Below, piece by piece: positions 12,266-20,916 of a DNA stretch of 64,000 bases. Below the pieces are notes generated by a model, which saw nothing but the letters and a program-made list of their open reading frames with translations, was not told where the DNA came from and did not search any database. Position numbers and translations under genes: made by a program. Position 1 is the stretch's first letter. Each line of letters opens with the position of its first letter. Origin of the DNA: Bradyrhizobium erythrophlei (GTDB lineage: Bacteria > Pseudomonadota > Alphaproteobacteria > Rhizobiales > Xanthobacteraceae); contig NZ_LT670818.1 in the NCBI RefSeq assembly GCF_900129505.1, forward strand, positions 7,101,001 to 7,165,000. Reading direction: 5' to 3'.

Positions 12266-13455
12266 CGATCGACCTCTCCGAACACGATGTCGAGCGAGCC
12301 GAGGATGGCGGAAACGTCGGCCAAGAGGTGGCCCTTGCAGATGAAGTCCATCGCCTGCAGATGCGCAAATCCGGGCGCGCGGATCTTGCATTTGTACGGC
12401 TTGTTGCTGCCGTCAGAGACCAGGAACACGCCGAACTCGCCCTTGGGCGCCTCGACCGCGGCGTAGACCTCACCCTCCGGCACGTGGAAGCCCTCGGTAT
12501 AGAGCTTGAAGTGATGGATCAGCGCTTCCATCGAGCGCTTCATCTCGCCCCGGCGCGGCGGGGAAATCTTGTGATCGTCCACAACCACGGGCCCTTGCCC
12601 ATCGGCGGCGCGGAGCTTGGCGATGCACTGCCTCATGATGCGCACGGACTGGCGCATCTCTTCCATGCGGAGCAGATAGCGATCGAAGCAGTCGCCGTTC
12701 TTGCCGATCGGAATGTCGAAATCCATCTCGGCATAGCATTCGTATGGCTGCGCCTTGCGCAGGTCCCACGCCGCCCCCGAGCCGCGCACCATCACCCCGG
12801 AAAATCCCCATTCCCAGGCCTGCTTGAGCGACACCACGCCGATATCGACGTTGCGCTGCTTGAAGATGCGGTTGCCGGTGAGCAGCCGGTCGAGATCGTC
12901 GACCACGCGCAGGAACGGATCGCACCAGGCCTCGATATCGTCGATCAGTTTCGGCGGAAGGTCCTGGTGCACGCCCCCGATGCGGAAATAGGCCGCATGC
13001 ATGCGCGAGCCCGAGGCGCGCTCATAAAACACCATCAGCTTTTCGCGCTCCTCGAAACCCCATAGCGGCGGGGTCAGGGCGCCGACGTCCATCGCCTGCG
13101 TGGTGACGTTGAGCAGATGCGACAGGATGCGGCCGATCTCGCAATACAGCACCCGGATCAGCTGCCCGCGGCGCGGCACCTCGATGCCGAGCAGTTTCTC
13201 CGCCGCGAGGCAGAACGCGTGCTCCTGATTCATCGGCGCGACATAGTCGAGCCGGTCGAAATACGGGATCGCCTGCAGATAGGTCTTGGTCTCGATCAGC
13301 TTCTCGGTGCCGCGATGAAGCAGCCCGATATGCGGATCGACTCGGGCCACGACCTCGCCGTCGAGTTCCAGCACCAGGCGCAGCACGCCATGCGCCGCCG
13401 GATGCTGCGGTCCAAAGTTGATGGTGAAGTTACGCAGTGCTGGTGCTTCGTTCAT
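12262..13455 (-). CDS. nuoD: NADH-quinone oxidoreductase subunit D (49-kDa type)
   Basis: This quinone-site subunit, related to NiFe-hydrogenase large subunits, sits next to cluster N2 (397 residues). The start region [20 protein letters not shown] and the [14 protein letters not shown] segment are diagnostic, and [10 protein letters not shown] holds the histidine that contacts quinone. The C-terminus ends at DIVFGEVDR with a TGA shared in a GTGA overlap with the methyltransferase gene. Unlike in most operons, its start is separated from nuoC by 466 bases containing an inserted gene. Confidence 0.97.
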   Translation of the reverse strand: MNEAPALRNFTINFGPQHPAAHGVLRLVLELDGEVVARVDPHIGLLHRGTEKLIETKTYLQAIPYFDRLDYVAPMNQEHAFCLAAEKLLGIEVPRRGQLIRVLYCEIGRILSHLLNVTTQAMDVGALTPPLWGFEEREKLMVFYERASGSRMHAAYFRIGGVHQDLPPKLIDDIEAWCDPFLRVVDDLDRLLTGNRIFKQRNVDIGVVSLKQAWEWGFSGVMVRGSGAAWDLRKAQPYECYAEMDFDIPIGKNGDCFDRYLLRMEEMRQSVRIMRQCIAKLRAADGQGPVVVDDHKISPPRRGEMKRSMEALIHHFKLYTEGFHVPEGEVYAAVEAPKGEFGVFLVSDGSNKPYKCKIRAPGFAHLQAMDFICKGHLLADVSAILGSLDIVFGEVDR

Positions 13456-13475
13456 CGAGCGGCGCTCCGCGCCTT

Positions 13476-13505
13476 GGCGAATAGCGAATGGCGAATAGCG
13501 AATAG
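13476..13505. repeat. Arm 1 of inverted repeat flanking the IVS-like insert
   Basis: The 30 bases consist of short GCGAAT(A/G) units: GGCGAATAGCGAATGGCGAA continues in the same style to 13505. It ends two bases before the stop codon of the four-helix-bundle gene. Against the reverse complement of arm 2 (13901-13930) it has three differences, all A versus G. In the minus-strand transcript each of these becomes a G-U pair, so the two arms can form an unbroken 30-bp stem. Confidence 0.85.
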
Positions 13506-13507
13506 CG

Positions 13508-13891
13508 TCATCGGGTAGCGGCCTTTTCCTGCAGCGACCGTATCAAAGCGCGAAGCATTTTGCCCAAGCTCTCGCACTGGATGAGAACCGACTGCAGATC
13601 CAGCGCCGCCATGACACCAACTCGCTCCGCTAAAAGCATGTGCGTTTCGAGCTCCTTTAAAGAGCCCTGCGAGATTCGCAGGTGCTGCAAGAAGCTGCCA
13701 GTATTTTCGCGCTCGTGACCTTCGGCAATATTGGCCGGAACCGATCCCGCCGCGCGTCTGATTTGCGATGTGAGTCCGAACAATTCGTCTCGTGGAAATT
13801 GGCGCGTCAATCGGTAACAGGCTTCCGCTAAGGCCATGGCATCCTGCCACACCCTCAGGTCCCGATAGGAGTTGATCGATGGGTCGGTCAA
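13508..13891 (-). CDS. Four-helix-bundle protein of the 23S rRNA intervening-sequence (IVP) family
   Basis: This is a 127-residue all-helical protein with the family opening [20 protein letters not shown], then [27 protein letters not shown], and the [14 protein letters not shown] region. These are the hallmarks of the S23/IVP four-helix bundle, also related to Avd of diversity-generating retroelements. Its biochemical role is unknown. The start is probably TTG at 13891, because an in-frame stop lies two codons upstream and homologues begin a few residues before SYRDL; two ATG codons at 13895-13898 are out of frame. It is inserted between nuoC and nuoD and bracketed by inverted repeats. Confidence 0.9.
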   Translation of the reverse strand: MTDPSINSYRDLRVWQDAMALAEACYRLTRQFPRDELFGLTSQIRRAAGSVPANIAEGHERENTGSFLQHLRISQGSLKELETHMLLAERVGVMAALDLQSVLIQCESLGKMLRALIRSLQEKAATR

Positions 13892-13900
13892 ACATCATCC

Positions 13901-13930
13901 CTATTCGCCACTCGCCATTCGCTACTCGCC
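13901..13930. repeat. Arm 2 of inverted repeat flanking the IVS-like insert
   Basis: This is the inverted partner of 13476-13505 (27 of 30 bases identical after reverse complementing). It contains the nuoC stop codon (TAG at 13922-13924), so the last residues of NuoC (SGE) are encoded at its outer edge. The repeat therefore reaches into the 3' end of nuoC, as expected if the element inserted there and supplied a new stop codon. Confidence 0.85.
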
Positions 13931-14533
13931 ACTTCTCTTCTCATCGCCGGGCAGCACCGGATAATCGGCGCCTTCCCAAGGCGAGAGAAAATCGAACTTG
14001 CGGAATTCCTGATTGAGGCGGACGGGTTCGTAGAGCACTCGCTTCTCCTGGTCGTCGTAGCGGACCTCGACGAAGCCGGTGGTCGGGAAATCCTTGCGCA
14101 GCGGATGTCCGTCGAAGCCGTAGTCGGTCAACAGCCGCCGCATGTCCGGATGGCCGATGAAGATCACGCCATAGAGGTCATAGGTTTCGCGCTCGAACCA
14201 GTCGGCGCCCGGAAACACCTCGATGATCGACGGCACCTGGGTGGTCTCGTCGGCCGCCAGACGAAGGCGGATGCGGGCGTTCAGCGTCGGCGACAGCAAG
14301 TGATAGACGACATCGAAGCGCTTTTCGCGGCCGGGATAGTCGACCGCGGTGATATCCGTGAAGTTCACGAAGCGGCAGCCGGGGTCGTCGCGCAGGAAGG
14401 TTACGACATCGACGATTCTGTCGGCCTGGACCGCAACGGTGAGCTGCCCGAACGCGACCGTATGACCGGTTGCAGCACCCGGAAGCGCGCCAACAATCGT
14501 CTGCCCCAATGCGTCGAGCCTGCCGTCATCCAT
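13922..14533 (-). CDS. nuoC: NADH-quinone oxidoreductase subunit C
   Basis: This is the 30-kDa-type peripheral subunit of complex I (203 residues). Family marks are [28 protein letters not shown], the [17 protein letters not shown] motif and [24 protein letters not shown]. The start at 14533 ([10 protein letters not shown]) lies 10 bases after the nuoB stop. The C-terminus ([12 protein letters not shown]) ends inside the flanking repeat of the inserted element, so the last three residues may be recent replacements of the original tail. Confidence 0.96.
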   Translation of the reverse strand: MDDGRLDALGQTIVGALPGAATGHTVAFGQLTVAVQADRIVDVVTFLRDDPGCRFVNFTDITAVDYPGREKRFDVVYHLLSPTLNARIRLRLAADETTQVPSIIEVFPGADWFERETYDLYGVIFIGHPDMRRLLTDYGFDGHPLRKDFPTTGFVEVRYDDQEKRVLYEPVRLNQEFRKFDFLSPWEGADYPVLPGDEKRSGE

Positions 14534-14543
14534 TCCAAAACCC

Positions 14544-15140
14544 TTAGCGTTCGATGGTTCCGGTACGCCGGATCTTCTTCTGCAGCAGCAGCACACCGTA
14601 GAGCAGCGCTTCCGCCGTCGGTGGGCATCCGGGCACGTAAATGTCGACGGGCACGATGCGGTCGCAACCGCGCACCACCGAGTAGGAATAGTGATAGTAG
14701 CCGCCGCCATTGGCGCACGACCCCATCGAGATCACGTAGCGCGGCTCCGGCATCTGGTCGTAGACCTTGCGCAGCGCCGGCGCCATCTTGTTGGTCAGCG
14801 TGCCCGCAACGATCATCACGTCGGACTGCCGCGGCGAAGCGCGCGGCGCGAAACCGAAGCGCTCGACATCGTAGCGCGGCATCGACACCTGCATCATCTC
14901 GACCGCGCAGCAGGCCAGACCGAACGTCATCCACATCAGGGATCCCGTCCGCGCCCAGGTGATCAAATTGTCGGCGGTGGTGATGAAGAAGCCCTTGTCG
15001 GACAATTCGTGATTGACCTCGAGGAAGTACGGATCATTGGCTCCGACCGGCAAGCCGGTGGAGGGGTCGAGAATCCCGCTCGCGGCGGGTGCGACCGCCG
15101 GGGCAAATCCGGGCCTTGCGGCAGAGGGGCTCAATCCCAT
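14544..15140 (-). CDS. nuoB: NADH-quinone oxidoreductase subunit B (cluster N2)
   Basis: This subunit holds cluster N2, the last Fe-S centre before quinone (198 residues). The tandem-cysteine motif [10 protein letters not shown] and the further ligands in GSCANGG and [14 protein letters not shown] are all present. The start at 15140 ([15 protein letters not shown]) overlaps the nuoA stop by 10 bases. The N-terminal 40 residues are Ala/Pro-rich and probably variable. Confidence 0.97.
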   Translation of the reverse strand: MGLSPSAARPGFAPAVAPAASGILDPSTGLPVGANDPYFLEVNHELSDKGFFITTADNLITWARTGSLMWMTFGLACCAVEMMQVSMPRYDVERFGFAPRASPRQSDVMIVAGTLTNKMAPALRKVYDQMPEPRYVISMGSCANGGGYYHYSYSVVRGCDRIVPVDIYVPGCPPTAEALLYGVLLLQKKIRRTGTIER

Positions 15141-15496
15141 TCGAGCGCGCCTTTCTTCCATTCGTAGGCGAAGCCGACGGTCAGGACGGCAAGGAAAACC
15201 ACCATCGACCAGAAGCCGGTCGCGCCCAGCTTCCCGAAGGCCACCGCCCACGGAAACAGGAATGCGACTTCGAGGTCGAAGATGATGAAGAGAATGGCGA
15301 CCAGGTAGAACCGGACGTCGAATTTCATGCGGGCGTCGTCGAATGCGTTGAACCCGCATTCATACGCCGAGAGCTTTTCCGGATCGGGTTGCTGGAAGGC
15401 GACGATGAAGGGGGCGATCAGGAGCACCAGCCCGATCAGGGCGGCGACGCCTATAAACACGACAAGGGGAAGATAATTCTGCAGGATGCCGGTCAT
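15131..15496 (-). CDS. nuoA: NADH-quinone oxidoreductase subunit A
   Basis: This three-helix membrane subunit is the first gene of the operon (121 residues, normal). The signature is [27 protein letters not shown] with the loop cysteine, then [19 protein letters not shown] helix 2. The start at 15496 is followed by [10 protein letters not shown]. It overlaps nuoB by 10 bases, and the operon promoter must lie upstream, between 15497 and about 15800. Confidence 0.97.
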   Translation of the reverse strand: MTGILQNYLPLVVFIGVAALIGLVLLIAPFIVAFQQPDPEKLSAYECGFNAFDDARMKFDVRFYLVAILFIIFDLEVAFLFPWAVAFGKLGATGFWSMVVFLAVLTVGFAYEWKKGALEWD

Positions 15497-15826
15497 CGGC
15501 GGGGCCTTTTCCTGCGGTAGCTGACAGCCGCAGATTCGTTTGATTGGAATTATTCCGAGGCTTAGCGCAGCGCAACAAGGGGCGCAAGACAAGCAATTTT
15601 GACGGGGTCCGGGGTCTCGATTGGGGCGGGAAAATTTTGGAACACGACGGCCGGTCGGGGCCAGCCCCCGCCGAGCGAATGAGCTGCTCACGGCCTGACC
15701 TTCCCCTTGACCTGGATCAAGACGGCGGCAATTTCTGTGGCGGGGCGAAGAAAACATCGCTGGGGAATGGCGGTCGAGGCGTCGCCGCCCGGGCCCCGAG
15801 CACCCGACCGGGCCGGTGCAATGTTG
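15497..15826 (-). promoter_or_regulatory. Upstream region of the nuo operon, candidate promoter at 15549-15578
   Basis: These 330 gene-free bases lie between nuoA and the end of a convergently placed MarR gene. A weak sigma-70-like pair is visible on the minus strand: TTGTTG (15573-15578) and AATAAT (15549-15554) separated by 18 bases. That would give a leader of about 45 bases. No clear operator or terminator hairpin was recognised. The remainder holds no reading frame I can support. Confidence 0.35.
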
Positions 15827-16342
15827 TCAGCCGAGGTCTTTTTCGGCCTCCAGCATCCTGGCAGCGGTGTCCGTCAGGCGCTCGATAAGCCCCAGCAGCA
15901 TTGCCACTTCGCCCTTGCCAAGCTGCTCCAGCAAACGCTGGTTGCGTTCCAAGGCCCCTGCCACGATCGTGTCGTGGGCGATCAGCCCCGCTCGGGTGAG
16001 GCAAACCAGCACTTCCCGGCTATCCCTGGGATTGACCCCTCTCGAAACCAGCTTGCGCGAAACCAGCCCGGCGAGCGCCCGGCTGATCTGGCCCTTGTCC
16101 ATGCCAACCGCCTCGGCGAGCCTCGCCACGCTCATCGGCGGTCGGCGCCCCAGCGATGCCACCAGGCCGAACTCCACCGACGAAAGCCCGGCCAGACGCT
16201 TGTAACGGAGGATGGCCCCGCGTTTCAGCAGGTTGGCGAGCACCATCAGGCGCGACGACATCATCGCGGTGATCGGCGCCGCCCGATCATCCGGTTGGCG
16301 GGTCGGCGGCGCCCGGACAGCGCTTCTCGACGGCTGCTTCAT
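15827..16342 (-). CDS. MarR-family transcriptional regulator
   Basis: This is a winged-helix regulator of the MarR type (171 residues). The helix-turn-helix region reads MSVARLAEAVGMDKGQISRALAGLVSRKLVSRG, followed by the wing DPRD/SREVLVCLT. It is transcribed away from the Rieske oxygenase gene, so it is the likely local repressor of the oxygenase-MFS pair in response to an aromatic ligand. The start is ATG 16342; a TTG two codons earlier is possible. The ligand is unknown. Confidence 0.88.
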   Translation of the reverse strand: MKQPSRSAVRAPPTRQPDDRAAPITAMMSSRLMVLANLLKRGAILRYKRLAGLSSVEFGLVASLGRRPPMSVARLAEAVGMDKGQISRALAGLVSRKLVSRGVNPRDSREVLVCLTRAGLIAHDTIVAGALERNQRLLEQLGKGEVAMLLGLIERLTDTAARMLEAEKDLG

Positions 16343-16480
16343 GGCCAAGGTGTGCCAACAAAACCCTCGGCTGCCAAGGTTTTTGAAACCGTTGACATTG
16401 TCATCGATCTAACGTTCACTTTGCGAAAGGTTCTCATTCTTAAGGGAACGCGGCCGAAGGCCGGCAGGGAGGAAGCGGCG
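16343..16480. promoter_or_regulatory. Divergent control region between marR-type gene and Rieske oxygenase
   Basis: This 138-base spacer shows a short perfect inverted repeat TGACA-T-TGTCA at 16393-16403, overlapping a TTGACA-like -35 at 16393-16398 for rightward transcription. A longer, imperfect palindrome follows at about 16411-16432. These are possible binding sites for the adjacent MarR protein. The oxygenase has a strong ribosome site GGGAGGAA at 16467-16474. The operator assignment is by position only. Confidence 0.4.
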
Positions 16481-17671
16481 ATGAACATCACCCAGCGTGA
16501 TCGCGAACTCGGCACCGCCTACGCCATGCGGCCGTCGACGACCCGGACGGAGCTGACCGAGGTCGGCCGCGGCACGCCGATGGGGGAACTGCTGCGCCGA
16601 TATTGGCATCCGGTCGGTCTTTCCGGTGACGCCACTGACGTTCCCCGAAAAGTCCGCGCGCTCGGCGAGGACCTGATCCTGTTCCGCGACAAGCACGGCC
16701 GCGCCGGCCTGCTGCATGCGCGCTGCTGCCATCGAGGCACCACGCTCTATTATGGCAAGGTCGAGGAAGACGGCATCCGCTGCTGCTATCACGGCTGGAA
16801 GTTCGACACCGAGGGCCGTTGCCTGGAGCAGCCCTGCGAACCCCAAGGCGGCCAGTTCAGGGACAAGGTGCGCCAGCCCTGGTACCCGGTCGAGGAGCGC
16901 TACGGGCTGATTTTCGCCTATCTGGGGCCGACTGAGAAAAGGCCGGTGCTGCCACGCTACGAATGCCTGGAAAAGATGGACGACGGCGAATTCGTGGAGG
17001 CCGATGACACCTCGATCGGCGGCGGCGGTCCGACCGTCATTCCCTGCAACTGGCTGCAGCACTTTGAAAATGTGGTCGATCCCTACCACGTTCCGGTGCT
17101 GCACGGCTCGTTCAGCGGGCCGCAATTCACCAACATGATGGCCTCGATGCCGGAGGTGAAGTTCGAGATGTCGCCGCGCGGCGTCATCGTGCGCTCGATC
17201 CGCAACCAGGACGACGGCAAGATTTTCTATCGGGTGACCGAAGCGGCGCTGCCGACGCTGCGGGTGGTGCCCAATCCGCGGGTCGCACAATTCGCCCGTG
17301 TCGAGTCGATCGGCTGGACGCTGCCGATCGACGACACCTCGTTCCGCATCTACGTGGCCGGCCGGGTCAAGGCGCGCGGCGATATCGGCCGGATGCGCTC
17401 GAAATTCAACGGCAAGTTCTGGTGGGACATGACCGAACGGGAACACCAGCAATTCCCCGGCGATTACGAGGCGCAGGTCGGCCAGGGGCCGGTGACGGTG
17501 CATTCGGAAGAACATTTCGGCCAGAGCGACCGCGGCATTCTGATGATCAGGCGCATGTTGAGCGACCAGCTCGAGGCGTTGGCCACCGGGCGCGATCCGA
17601 TCGGTGTCTCGTTCGACCAAGCCTCACCGCCGGTCGAATTCGAGGCGGGGAACTTCATTCGCGAGGCGTGA
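16481..17671 (+). CDS. Rieske-type aromatic ring-hydroxylating oxygenase, alpha subunit
   Basis: This is a 396-residue oxygenase component related to phthalate dioxygenase and vanillate demethylase oxygenases. The Rieske [2Fe-2S] ligands are C82/H84 (CCHRGT) and C101/H104 (CCYHGW). The mononuclear iron site is ENVVDPYHVPVLH (D200, H203, H208). The substrate is unknown; the neighbouring MFS carrier and MarR regulator suggest an aromatic acid or a methoxylated aromatic. No reductase or ferredoxin gene lies nearby, so electrons must come from elsewhere. The start ATG 16481 has a good ribosome site; earlier in-frame codons lie in the regulatory region. Confidence 0.92.
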   Translation: MNITQRDRELGTAYAMRPSTTRTELTEVGRGTPMGELLRRYWHPVGLSGDATDVPRKVRALGEDLILFRDKHGRAGLLHARCCHRGTTLYYGKVEEDGIRCCYHGWKFDTEGRCLEQPCEPQGGQFRDKVRQPWYPVEERYGLIFAYLGPTEKRPVLPRYECLEKMDDGEFVEADDTSIGGGGPTVIPCNWLQHFENVVDPYHVPVLHGSFSGPQFTNMMASMPEVKFEMSPRGVIVRSIRNQDDGKIFYRVTEAALPTLRVVPNPRVAQFARVESIGWTLPIDDTSFRIYVAGRVKARGDIGRMRSKFNGKFWWDMTEREHQQFPGDYEAQVGQGPVTVHSEEHFGQSDRGILMIRRMLSDQLEALATGRDPIGVSFDQASPPVEFEAGNFIREA

Positions 17672-17711
17672 ACACTCGGCCGGACCCGAGAGAAGCAAAC
17701 TGGTGAAAACC

Positions 17712-19004
17712 ATGGTGGATGTCGCGCCCGATCTCACCGCACAGGCGGACAAAGCCGCAAGCCGGACCACAGGACGATACTATGTGCTGGGACTGTTGAC
17801 CGTCGTTTACGCGCTGAATTTCCTCGACCGCACCGTTTTCAACGTCCTGATCGAGCCGATCAAAAAGGAATTTGTCCTCAGCGATACCGCCATGGGCCTG
17901 CTCGCGGGCTTCGGCTTTGTCCTGTCCTATTCCCTGCTCGGCATCCCCATTGCGCGCATTGCCGACCGACTCAACCGGCGCAACATCGTTGCGCTGGCGT
18001 TCGCCTTCTGGAGCGCGATGACGTTCCTGTGCGGCATGGCCTCGAGCGTGACGACGCTGGCGCTGGCAAGGATCGGGGTCGGGATCGGCGAGTCTGCCGG
18101 TACGCCCGCATCGCAATCCATGGTCGCCGATCTCTTCGACAAGAACGAGCGGCCGCGCGCGCTCGGCGTCTACGCCATCGGCACCTATCTCGGGGTGTTT
18201 CTGGGCTATTTCATCGGCGGCTATGTCAACCAGCACTACGGCTGGCGGATGGCGTTCTTCACCGCAGGCATGCCCGGCATCGCGCTGGCGGCGATCCTCT
18301 GGCTGACGATTTCCGAACCGAAGCGGGGCGCCCACGCGGAAACCTTTGTGCCGGAACCCATCGGACCGACGCTCGGATTCCTCGCCTCGCAAAAGACCTT
18401 TGTCATCGTGCTGATCGGCTTCTGCCTCACCACCTACACCAATTACGCCACCGCGGCCTGGATTCCACCGTTCCTGGCGCGGGTGCATCATCTGAACAGC
18501 GCCGAGATCGGAACCTATGCCGGCACCTTCAAGGGCCTGTTCGGCATGGCGGGCACGCTGGTCGGCGGGCTGGTGGTGGCGCAGATCAGCAGCCGCGACG
18601 ATCGCTGGAAGCTATGGGCGCCGGCGATCACCTCCGGCCTCGCCGGCCCGGTGTTCGCGCTATGCGTGCTAACACTGGATTTTGCAACCATGGTTGCCGC
18701 GCTCGCCGCCACCTCCTTCCTGGTCGGCTTTCATCTCGGGCCGATCTTCGCCATTGCCCAGACCGTGGCGCGTCCCAGCATGCGCGCGCTGGCGTCCGCC
18801 ATCGTCCTTTTGACCGCGACCTGTTTTGGCCAGGGCGTCGGCCCGCTCGCGGTCGGCATGATCAATGACGCGCTGAAGAACGACTATGGCGCCGACGCGG
18901 TACGCTATTCGCTGCTCTCGGCATCCGTCACGACCACTCTCGGCGCGCTGTTGTTCCTGTGCGCGGCAGCGTCGATCCGCGCCGACATCAAGCGGGCGGC
19001 GTGA
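17712..19004 (+). CDS. MFS transporter, probably for an organic acid
   Basis: This is a 12-helix major facilitator (430 residues) with the RIADRLNRRNI loop between helices 2 and 3, GxGIGESAGTPASQSM in helix 5, and a GYFIGGYVNQHYGWRMAFF segment typical of the spinster/ACS-like carriers. It lies 40 bases after the oxygenase gene on the same strand and is likely cotranscribed to import its substrate. The ATG at 17712 was chosen; a GTG at 17703 is also possible. Confidence 0.88.
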   Translation: MVDVAPDLTAQADKAASRTTGRYYVLGLLTVVYALNFLDRTVFNVLIEPIKKEFVLSDTAMGLLAGFGFVLSYSLLGIPIARIADRLNRRNIVALAFAFWSAMTFLCGMASSVTTLALARIGVGIGESAGTPASQSMVADLFDKNERPRALGVYAIGTYLGVFLGYFIGGYVNQHYGWRMAFFTAGMPGIALAAILWLTISEPKRGAHAETFVPEPIGPTLGFLASQKTFVIVLIGFCLTTYTNYATAAWIPPFLARVHHLNSAEIGTYAGTFKGLFGMAGTLVGGLVVAQISSRDDRWKLWAPAITSGLAGPVFALCVLTLDFATMVAALAATSFLVGFHLGPIFAIAQTVARPSMRALASAIVLLTATCFGQGVGPLAVGMINDALKNDYGADAVRYSLLSASVTTTLGALLFLCAAASIRADIKRAA

Positions 19005-19007
19005 TCC

Positions 19008-20021
19008 TCAGCTGAGCGGGCCCGTGTACTTTTCCAGCTGCGCCCAGGCCTCGGCGCCGTAGGTCTTCTGCCACTGCGTGTAGAAGCCCGCCTTCACCAG
19101 CGCCGCCCTGAACCGCACCGGGTCCGGCTTGTTGAAGACCATGCCCTTGGCCGTAAGGTCGGCCTGCAACGAGTGCTCCATTTCCAACAGATCGGACCGC
19201 TCCTTGATGGCGGCGGCATCGAAGCTGCTGTTGAGGATCTCCAGGAGGTCGTCAGGCAGCGCGGCCAGCGCGCGGCGGTTGGCGATGACCCAATAGCCGC
19301 TCCAGCAATGGTTGGACAGCGCGCAATATTTCTGCACCTCGTAGAGCTTGCCGGTCGATACCTGCGCCAGCGGGTTTTCCTGGCCCTCCACGATATGGGT
19401 CTGCAGGGCCGAATAGAGCTCGCTGTAGCTGATGCTCGAGGGCAGCGCGCCCAGCCCGCTGAACAGCGAGGTCAGCAAGGCCGTAACGGGAACGCGAATC
19501 TTGAACCCCTTGAGGTCCTCGACGCTGTTCAACTGCCGGCTCGAAGACGAGGTGATCTGCCGAAACCCGTTGTCCCACATTTTCTTCATCGGCACGATCC
19601 CGGCCTTGCCAATGGCGTCGCGGACGACATCGCCGACGCCGCCATCCATCGCGGCCCAGACCTGGTCATAGGACTGAAAGGCAAAGCCGATGCTCGGCAA
19701 GCCCGACAGCGGCACCAGCGTCGACAGGGTCATGCTGGGTGCCGCCAGCAATTCGATACCGCCGGCGCGAACTTGCGAGAGCATCTCGGGATCGCCGCCG
19801 AGCTGGCTGTTGGGAAAAACCGTGACGTTGAGCCGGCCCGACGACTGGGCGCCGACCGCGCGCGCGGCTTCCGTCAGTCGAATCGTGAGGGGATGGGTAT
19901 CCGGCGTGTTGACCCCGAGCTTGAACTCGAACTCGGCCGCTGCGCTGGCGGACCTGCTCACAACGGTGGTTGCCCAGGCGGCGGACGCGGCGCCGAGCAA
20001 ACCCCTGCGGGTTATTGTCAT
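19008..20021 (-). CDS. TRAP transporter substrate-binding protein (DctP family), orphan
   Basis: This periplasmic solute receptor of the TRAP type has 337 residues. The N-terminus MTITRRGLLGAASAAW with SASAAAE is a Tat-like signal peptide. The FKLGVNTPDTHPLTIRLTEAA start, the GGDPEMLSQVRAGGIEL segment and the YSALQTHIVEGQENP motif with its carboxylate-binding surroundings are typical. No DctQ or DctM membrane genes are adjacent. It converges on the MFS gene with only three bases between the stops. It may deliver ligand to a distant TRAP permease or act as a sensor. Confidence 0.9.
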   Translation of the reverse strand: MTITRRGLLGAASAAWATTVVSRSASAAAEFEFKLGVNTPDTHPLTIRLTEAARAVGAQSSGRLNVTVFPNSQLGGDPEMLSQVRAGGIELLAAPSMTLSTLVPLSGLPSIGFAFQSYDQVWAAMDGGVGDVVRDAIGKAGIVPMKKMWDNGFRQITSSSSRQLNSVEDLKGFKIRVPVTALLTSLFSGLGALPSSISYSELYSALQTHIVEGQENPLAQVSTGKLYEVQKYCALSNHCWSGYWVIANRRALAALPDDLLEILNSSFDAAAIKERSDLLEMEHSLQADLTAKGMVFNKPDPVRFRAALVKAGFYTQWQKTYGAEAWAQLEKYTGPLS

Positions 20022-20237
20022 TTTCTTCTTGCCTCCCGAGCGCTTTATCGCGCCTGCCGGCAGTTTCCTTCGAAACCGCTGCGGTCCGCAAGGTCTGGGA
20101 GCCGCGGCCGCAACGTCCCGTCCGTTCCCCGTCCGGCCGACGAAACCATTTTTGGGAATCCACGAAACCACCCGGAAACAGATGGGGGGTATTTCTACCG
20201 TCAACAAAGCGGTGGCAAAGCTGCCTGGAGGCTTAAG

Positions 20238-20432
20238 ATGAACCATTCAATTCATTCAGCGGACCGCAGTACCCACCTGAAAATCGTGGTTGTGGCACTC
20301 GTGGCGGGCATCGTGGTGGCCGGCTTGGGTATCTCGGCGCGCACCAGCGCAGATTACAGCCAGACTGCCCACGTCATGAAGGCCGGCAAGCCGATCGCAG
20401 TGACCAGTTCTGACGCGATGCTGGTCCGCTAG
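20238..20432 (+). CDS. Small single-helix protein, unknown
   Basis: This is a 64-residue protein with a hydrophobic helix at about residues 15-33 (IVVVALVAGIVVAGLGI), preceded by MNHSIHSADRSTHLK and followed by a short exported tail (ADYSQTAHVMKAGKPIAVTSS). It has a CTGGAGG ribosome site just upstream and a strong terminator just downstream, so it is an independent gene. Proteins of this appearance are common unknowns in Bradyrhizobium. No function can be inferred beyond membrane anchoring or secretion. Confidence 0.75.
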   Translation: MNHSIHSADRSTHLKIVVVALVAGIVVAGLGISARTSADYSQTAHVMKAGKPIAVTSSDAMLVR

Positions 20433-20463
20433 GTCAGGCTCCCTTCATCCGGAAAAGGAAGGC

Positions 20464-20492
20464 GGCCGCCGGCGGGCGGTCTTTTGTTTTTT
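20464..20492 (+). terminator. Rho-independent terminator after the small membrane protein gene
   Basis: A GC-rich hairpin GGCCGCC/GGCGGTC (one G-U pair, four-base loop) is followed by a T-rich run (TTTTGTTTTTT). It lies 31 bases after the stop codon. Confidence 0.85.
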
Positions 20493-20612
20493 CGGCGCCC
20501 TAAAGCCCTCCAACACTCAGTCTACGAGCGTGGACGACAATGAAAACCTAAGGGCCTGAGTGGCGGTCGTTGTGGGCGGCGGCCGAAAAACCCGCCTAAG
20601 TACTTGAAAAGA

Positions 20613-20689
20613 TGGCGCGAGAGACGGGACTCGAACCCGCGGCCTCCGCCGTGACAGGGCGGCGCTCTAACCAACTGAGCTACTCCCGC
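20613..20689 (-). tRNA. tRNA-Asp (anticodon GTC)
   Basis: On the minus strand, a 77-base cloverleaf with encoded CCA. The acceptor stem GCGGGAG pairs with CTCTCGC. The anticodon loop CTGTCAC sits between CCGCC and GGCGG and gives GUC. The T-arm contains GGTTCGAGTCC. It is part of the tRNA-Asp/tRNA-Val/HU neighbourhood often found near nuoA in alphaproteobacteria. Confidence 0.97.
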
Positions 20690-20916
20690 GGATGCCGTAA
20701 TCGCTGACTGATCCGCACAGGAATGAGGGCTTAAAGGCGTGCCTCTCTTTAGTCAAGGTCGTTGCGAATCCTCCCATTTGGCAGGCCTTTTCCGGATGTC
20801 GATGCAAATAATAGGCTGTTTTCAGGTAGAACAGCGTAGGCACTCGCACCCCGAATCGTTTAAGGCCTGCTACGTCTGAGTTTCCTGAGCCATCAAACAA
20901 ACGAGGAGGGCCAATT

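Noticed and set aside
13452..13898. Alternative minus-strand frame starting with two ATG codons across the four-helix-bundle gene
   Set aside because: Its protein has no family similarity and runs into nuoD, while the TTG-started frame gives the complete, recognisable four-helix family.
20690..20916. Search for a promoter with clear -35/-10 boxes before the HU gene
   Set aside because: No convincing pair at 16-18 base spacing was found, so only the ribosome site was used.
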